From Myrica gale (taxonomy: Eukaryota; Streptophyta; Magnoliopsida; Fagales; Myricaceae), in assembly GCA_963930655.1 (NCBI GenBank), contig OZ005613.1:6518501-6582500 (forward strand): a stretch of DNA of 64,000 nucleotides. Direction: 5' to 3'. Shown here piece by piece: positions 58,262-64,000 of the stretch. Within the stretch, counting starts at the first letter, position 1; each line of letters begins with the position of its first letter. The position numbers were made by a program, and so were the translations under genes. The notes beneath the pieces are model-generated. The model saw only the letters and a program-made list of their open reading frames with translations. It was not told the origin of the DNA and searched no databases.

Positions 58262-58994
58262 GGCTAAATTACTCCTCACATCCTTGGGGTTTGACCTTTT
58301 TCTCAATTTCGACCTCAGGGTTCGATTTGTCATAAACCCATCCTTGGGGTTTGGATCAATTCCCAACTAGATCCTATCATCAACTTAGTGGACAGAAATG
58401 CACACGTGGCTAACGGTTTACACGTGAAAATTGATAGCTCAATTAAAAAAATATCGACCAATCGTAACATGACACGTGTCAATACATAAATAAAAAATTA
58501 ATTAAATATAAAGATTAATTTATTATTTTTTTTTAAAAAGGGAAAGGATCGGAGACCCCCAATCCTTTCCCAGTGGAGGGGCCTCTACTGGCCGCCAGGC
58601 GCTGCCTGGGGGGCTGGGGGAGCTGCCCTAGAGCCGGGGAGGAGGACTCCTCCACCCCTCCGCTGGCCGTCCAGTTCTGGGCGGCCGGTGGAGGGGGCCT
58701 TTCCTTTTTTTAATAAAAAATAATTACATTATTATTTTTTATTTTTAAAAATATTTATATTTATATTTATTTATTGACACGTGTCACGTTACCATTGGTC
58801 GAGATTTTTTTTAATCGAGCTGTCAATTTTCACGTGTAAACCGTTAGCCATGTATGCATTTACGTCCACTAAGTTGACGGTAGGATCTAGTTGGGAATTG
58901 ATCCAAATCCCAGTGATAGGTTTATGACAAATTGAACCCTGAGGACGAAACTGGGAAAATGTCAAAACTCAGGGACGTGTGGAGTAATTTAGCC
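58262..58994. mobile_element. Small non-autonomous MULE with GC-rich core, inside a copia LTR
   Basis: It starts GGCTAAATTACTCC and ends GGAGTAATTTAGCC, with inverted repeats of about 240 bp (shared CACGTGTAAACCGTTAGCCA-type sequence and ACACGTGTCA) and a perfect 9-bp duplication TTTTTTAAA (58253-58261, 58995-59003). The core at 58540-58700 is strikingly GC-rich (CCGCCAGGCGCTGCC, GGGCGGCCGGTGG) between AT-rich arms. No coding frame. The terminal sequence resembles that of the ERD2-bearing MULE. Confidence 0.9.
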
Positions 58995-59479
58995 TTTTTT
59001 AAATAAATTTACGTGAGAATTTCACGCGGATAGTTTCAAAGAGAGAAATAAGCTAAGTTTGAATCCAAATAACTAAGTTTTTTGACCACGAAAAAGGCAA
59101 CGGAAAATATTTCAATTGGTCCTGTAGTTATCTCTAATAGTACAAAAAAATGAAGTCAGACCAAATTATATTTAATGAGGGCCACGAGAATACGATAACC
59201 GGCAACAAAAGAGATTGTAACCAAAGTTCAGCCAAATTCAGCAAAAAAAAAAAAAGAAAAGAAGTTCAGCCCAACAGTACAGGAGCAAATAGAAAGGCCC
59301 ATGTCAAGAGATGCGCCATACGTACGCGGAATCCACTGGAGCTTCCACAGAACATGATGCTGCAAAACAGATTTGATGAATTCAACCTGGGCAGCAATAT
59401 TCCACTCTACGGAGTTGTCGAGTTCCCATTAACTTCATTGCAGAGTAACAAAGAATCACATTCAAACAAAACCTAAGAC

Positions 59480-60210
59480 CAATCATTATTAAGGGCCTGT
59501 TCCATTGCAGTTTTCATTGTCATTGCTTCACCAAGCAAAGAGTTCATATCATGAATTCGTTCCATGTAGACAAAACAAAGGGAACCATGATAGTCTCTAC
59601 AAGACATTGCTATAAAGGACTCATTCGCACACATTGCAACATCGGTATTAATTTTCAACCACCCACGATCTGGAGGTTTCTAGATTTGATTATGAGCACG
59701 CTACATATCACACCATGCTAACAGATGCTCTTCCACCCTTATATGGACTGAATCAATGAGCTGATTGGATCATCATCTCCTTGTGATGAACCACTCCATT
59801 TCGAGCCTGCCATAGAGTATCAAAGACAATAGTTGCATTGATAACACAACGTCTATAATCGGTATCCCGGAGAGACATTCAGCTCATATCCATAACAATA
59901 AATTTAATATAGTCTTGCATAGAACTGAGTGGCACTCGAGTAAGATCCAAAGGCCAGCAAGACTGACGCCAAAGGACTCTAGCATACCGCGTAGGGTATT
60001 GGATGCAAGTTTCCACAACAGAAGATCGAGGCGATCCTGGAGATCAAGCTTCCAAATTTTGGTCCAAAGGGGATTGCTCAATTGAAGATGTAGAAGACAA
60101 CGTCGGGCTTGCTGCTGGGCCACCACTAACTGGACTGAAAATTCTCCCTGGGGATTAGCAATCCATATAATTTGTTCACTCTGATCAGGTCTTGGGACAG
60201 GCAACTGTAA
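59480..60210 (-). pseudogene. 3' fragment of an L1-type LINE ORF2
   Basis: Minus-strand pieces read EQIIWIANPQGEFSVQLV..WTKIWKLDLQDRLDLLLWKL (zf-RVT region) and then MKINTDVAMCANESFIAMSC..DYHGSLCFVY and EAMTMKTAMEQAL (RNase H-like). Order and spacing match the C-terminal third of plant LINE ORF2. There are frame breaks between the pieces, and no endonuclease or reverse-transcriptase catalytic region is nearby. This is a 5'-truncated, inactive copy. Confidence 0.7.
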
Positions 60211-60214
60211 AATA

Positions 60215-60930
60215 AATTTGACAGACTCTTAATCAAACATCTCTCTAATAAGCATAGAATTCCATAAGCGATTATTAAACACAATTCAGATTCATATTTT
60301 TGATTTTTTGGAGAGTTTGTAGTGAAGTTAAAACAACACAAAAACTAAACGAAGAATATAACATGCATTAAAAGTAAATGACGGGAAGTAAATAACGAGA
60401 ATTAAATGATAGAAATTAAATAACAACAAGTAAAAGACGGAAATTAAAAGAAGGAATTTAAATGACAAGGAATAAAAAAGGCACAAGATTCTTGGATTAA
60501 ATAACATTGTCTTATTAAAACCCAAGATTCAAGTTAAAAGAAAAAAAACGAGAACATAATCCAAATTGAAATAGAAATTGCAGAAATTTAAAGAGCAATA
60601 AATTTAATTATAAATCCGAGGAATTGAAATACAAGACATTGGAATAATAAAACATAAAAGAAACTAATTTATAAATTGAAAATAATGAAGAGAGAGAGAG
60701 TAGAGATACGGCCAAAGAGAAAACATAGGAGAAGAGAGAGTAGTGATGGGCGGCTAAGAGAAAAAATTGAGGGAGAAGAGAGAAGAGAATGAAGCATAAA
60801 TTAAAGAAAAGCTAAAGAGAAAAAGTATGGTTTTTGCAAAGAGAAAACAATGTGAAAAAACTAGTTTAGACCATAATAACACTTAGAGGTGGAAAATATG
60901 TATTTTACCTATAATTTAAAAAACAATAAC
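60215..60930. other. A-rich / GA-rich low-complexity stretch
   Basis: Repeated AAATTAAAT..ACGGAAATTAAA words (60380-60470) and GAGAGAGAGTAG / GAGAAGAGAG words (60690-60800). No supported gene. Confidence 0.6.
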
Positions 60931-60939
60931 AATTTTAAA

Positions 60940-63900
60940 ACATGTTCTAAAATTGTTCAGCCTAGATATGCATAATAATCAACTCAGTCAACAGATAGGC
61001 AGCGGAAAATTAAAACAAACTTCAATTACAGAAAGAGACAAGGATTTTGGTGACAAAGTGGAAAACCTTTGAAATACCATTCAAAGGAAAAACCACCCCG
61101 GGCTAGCAGCCACCTAGAATCCACTCAGAAGAAAAACCTTACAAACAGTGATTCAGACACGGGCAACCCCTGTTGCTTAACTCTGACAACTCTGATGTAA
61201 TAATTTAAGCCTCTCTGCTTAGACCCGCCCCGTGCGACATTCCCCTCAAACCTTTGAGGATCTTCTTATGGATTCTTCACCGAACACTCTTTTTTTTTCA
61301 GCACTACTTCAACACCATGAAGGTTACAAAGCTATTTGATTAAAGAATAGATAAAAACCCGTCAATCTTGAAGCACAAATCTTCTTGGGTTTTTCTCTCA
61401 AGGAAGGAGGCACAAATCTGCTCAATGGAAGCCTCAATAACCTTTATGACGGCCTCCCACGAAACCTAGTAGGGTTTCCTAACATTTCAAAAGGAAATTC
61501 CAAGAATTCAGGGATTTTTGAAATTCGCCGGAAGTCGCTCGAGCGCTGGTCAAACGCTTATGTTTCTGTCTGAAATTTGCACTGAGCGCTCGAGCGCTTG
61601 TCAAACGCTAGTCAAACGTGATGACTCTGTCTGAACTTTTCCAAGGGCGCTCGAGTGCTGGTTGAACGTGATGAAGATTTTGGATAGACCATCAACTCTA
61701 ACTCTTGAACAAATGTGGGGACCAAAAGTACAACTCGATCAAGACATATTTGACACGGAATTTTGCCAATACAAAAATGCAATAGCAAACTCCCCCTTTG
61801 GCAATTCTGTGACAAAACCCATATATATAAAATAAATAAAATAAGGATCTTTGCCAATCACCAAAGCAACGATCCAATTACATGAATATCAAACCTATGA
61901 CCTAAAAGACATGTTCAAGAGTCTTTGAATCGGTTACCTGAAAACATACTCTTAAAGACTAAGTGAAAGCATAGAGAATAACATGTATATAGAATTAGCA
62001 AATGAACTACAATAACAAAACATTGCTCCCCCTTAATCTATTCTCCCCTTAGCTAATTATTCATTCCAATTATTCTCCCCCTTTTTGTCATGAATGAACA
62101 AAGGGAAACAAAATGTCACCGCTCATTGATGAAAGATAATGCATGTAAATATGAAAATGAGCATCAACCGACATAAGAATTGCATTTCACAAATAAGATA
62201 AAATAAGGGCATAATCAAGGCACAATCAACCAAAACCGACAACAATCCACAAATGAAGAGACGAATAAGAAAGACAACACAAACTATGATACTGAGATAA
62301 GGAAAAATTATTGAAAAGAACAAATGATTAAATGCCAAAAATCAGCACAAACTTCATGGAACAAAGAGACAACCAAAAATCTTAAGAGCAAGAAAAATCA
62401 ATGCCACACGTCTCTAAACGGTTTTAACATCAATAATTAAAAAATATGATCTGCATACGTGTGTGAAATACGAAACACAATCAGAGAGGCTTAAGACCTT
62501 AATTTTGTAAGGGAGGTCAAAGCTAGCCAAATGAAACCATGAGTGAAAAGAAAGACATATCACACCAGATGAAAGTCAAACCCAATGCCACTAGGACCTG
62601 AGTATGCAACTTTGTTGCTTGTTTTTCTCCCCCTAATATTTTGCATCTTTTGCTTTTGCTTTTTCTTTTTTATTTTCTTTTCTTTTATAGAATAATAACA
62701 ACTTCTTTTGAAGAGGAGATACTCTTTTGGAGCCTTTGACTCTAAAAGGGGCAATAAATAAGGGTAGCTAGTCAAAGGTCAATTCAGTCTGATGAACATA
62801 ATCTCTTTCACTTGTGGTTGCAGACCCAAATAACCATATTCAGTGTGCATTGTGATTGAGTATGACAAATATACATTTGAAAATCATGTCAGCTAATACT
62901 AAAAAGAGACAATAGGCATGACTTTCAAATTATATTATAATCCAGATATAAATTGAGAAAGTATGTAAAAGATCATGCTCGAAAATCTCAGGTATTTCAA
63001 ATAGGCCAATGACCAAATGTGCTGACAAAAGGTAAACAACAATCCTCAAAATTTTTTTTTTATATTAAAAAAAAACAAAACATGAAAATATAAAAGCACA
63101 TGAACTCATAAGATAAGCAAACACACAATAACAGTAATATAAAAATGAAATATAAATGTAACCTATGTTAAAACAAGCAAGAACAACAAAATATTCAGGG
63201 AGTAGAACACTTACAAATAGCCTTCATGTTGGCTAATCGGATTTCATCCTTTTTTACCCAAATCTTCTTGACAAATATTGATTGTTTTGTCAAGTTCTGG
63301 AACTTCTCATTTAGTAACATGGTATGCTCAATTAAAAATTTGACTTGATGATCAAGGTTCATGTGATTGTTATTGTAGGCAGACAAATCAAATGCACTCT
63401 CTTGTCTTTTCAATTTAAAACAATTAGGTCTGATATGACCTATTTTCCCACAAAAATGACAATTAGGAACAAACCGATGTGAAGTGTGTGCTTTATGTGG
63501 AACAATATGAGAATGATTATTCATGGACTGAGAGTTAGTCTTTTTACCTTCACTCACCTTTCTCTGAAGAGCTTTAACTTCTGCTTATTTGACTGACAAT
63601 GACGTTGGAATGGAGACAGTCGTTGAATTTGATGCACCACTCGACTTGTTGTACCCCAATCCTTTCCTATTTCCAGGTATTGCTCCCAGATATAACATGT
63701 GGTCAAGCTTTTTAGACCCACTTGAGAATTGCTGAAGTTGAACATTAGGTTTCTCTAGTTTATGTACTTTAAATGAAATACTACATACTAACATCTCTTA
63801 CACCCAAATATTCAAAATAAGAAAGTCTTATACATAGGAAATTATTATAAAGAACTTTAACTTCATAGTGAAAATCGGGGTCTATCCAAACCCAAAGTTT

Positions 63901-64000
63901 AGCCAAAATACAAGATATTAAGCACATAAAAACAATACAAGGGTCAGAAAATAAGACCAATTCAATTTGATATAGAATATACCCGTTTTTAGGCAAAACC
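60940..64000 (-). mobile_element. Copia-type LTR retrotransposon (fossil, runs off the window)
   Basis: Minus orientation. The LTR occupies roughly 60940-61790 and includes GCGCTCGAGCGC words near 61540-61640. Next to it on the minus strand are polypurine stretches AAAGGGGGAG (61785-61800 and 62030-62085). A gag remnant with a zinc knuckle (CHFCGKIGHIRPNCFKLK) lies at 63195-63557. Between them most of pol is absent. It looks broken in several places; its upstream LTR lies beyond the right edge. Assignment to copia rests on the knuckle and the polypurine context. Confidence 0.65.

Larger units (their letters stand above)
54620..59110 (-). mobile_element. Copia-type LTR retrotransposon (fossil, incomplete)
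   Basis: Minus orientation. The LTR next to the primer-binding site begins at 58011 (TGTTAG on the plus strand) beside a TTGGTATCGAAGC site, and continues beyond 58994 after an inserted MULE. Gag remnants run from about 56200 (FDGTNY-like GTNYDMWHRKIQYLLN) to a zinc knuckle near 55330 (YYNCGQKGHFARECTEPKK). A piece of pol ahead of the reverse transcriptase lies near 54850. The second LTR was not found, and much of pol is missing. It is broken in many places and old. A tRNA-like SINE head lies in its leader. Confidence 0.75.

Noticed and set aside
59150-59476. 108-codon plus-strand frame beside the LINE fragment
   Set aside because: Lys/Asn-rich A-rich translation with no motif, probably 3' flank of the minus-strand LINE.

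Overview
The window looks like nuclear DNA from a woody eudicot. Genes have many short exons with GT-AG introns, intergenic DNA is AT-rich, and plant transposon families are densely nested. The two complete host genes and several gene fragments read as plant proteins (plastid ribosomal protein S1, KDEL receptor, MCTP, PPR, AIRP2-type RING). The species cannot be named from sequence alone.

Two complete host genes were reconstructed exon by exon, both on the minus strand. The first (coding 24463-31205) encodes a 1079-residue ankyrin plus RCC1-repeat protein of the plant group often labelled inhibitor of Bruton tyrosine kinase-like. It has ten coding exons and a separate 5' leader exon with a GA/CT tract. 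The second (coding 38288-45036) encodes a 266-residue RRM protein of the BPA1 (binding partner of ACD11) family in eight exons. Each gene carries a retroelement in an intron: a small TRIM in the first, and a LINE-derived retroposon with a 477-codon open frame in the second.

The rest is mostly mobile DNA. 1-3.5 kb: probable LTR fossil. 3.9-6.9 kb: two related hAT-type elements. 8.5-8.8 kb: the 3' end of a PPR gene. 9.0-10.4 kb: a foldback MITE and a GC-rich retroposon with a 17-bp target duplication. 12.24-16.00 kb: a Mutator-like element holding pieces of at least two, probably three, host genes (ERD2 KDEL receptor, plastid ribosomal protein S1, probable TIR/P-loop gene) and a large internal inverted duplication. 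16.98-19.46 kb: a non-autonomous CACTA element with a subterminal repeat array. 21.3-22.3 kb: TRIM fossil. 22.39-22.51 kb: near-perfect 52-bp hairpin. 22.6-23.1 kb: an isolated C-terminal MCTP/FTIP frame. 33-38 kb: no genes seen. 45.85-51.32 kb: a LINE that has lost its reverse-transcriptase core. 52.90-54.37 kb: a second Pack-MULE, carrying exons of an AIRP2-like RING gene. 54.6-59.1 kb: a copia fossil whose LTR is split by a small MULE. 59.5-60.2 kb: a LINE fragment. 60.9 kb to the end: a second copia fossil.

The most interesting theme is repeated capture of host exons by Mutator-like elements: three MULEs within 47 kb, two with recognisable host coding exons whose splice sites remain. No prokaryote-type system, CRISPR array, rRNA or intact tRNA gene was seen.
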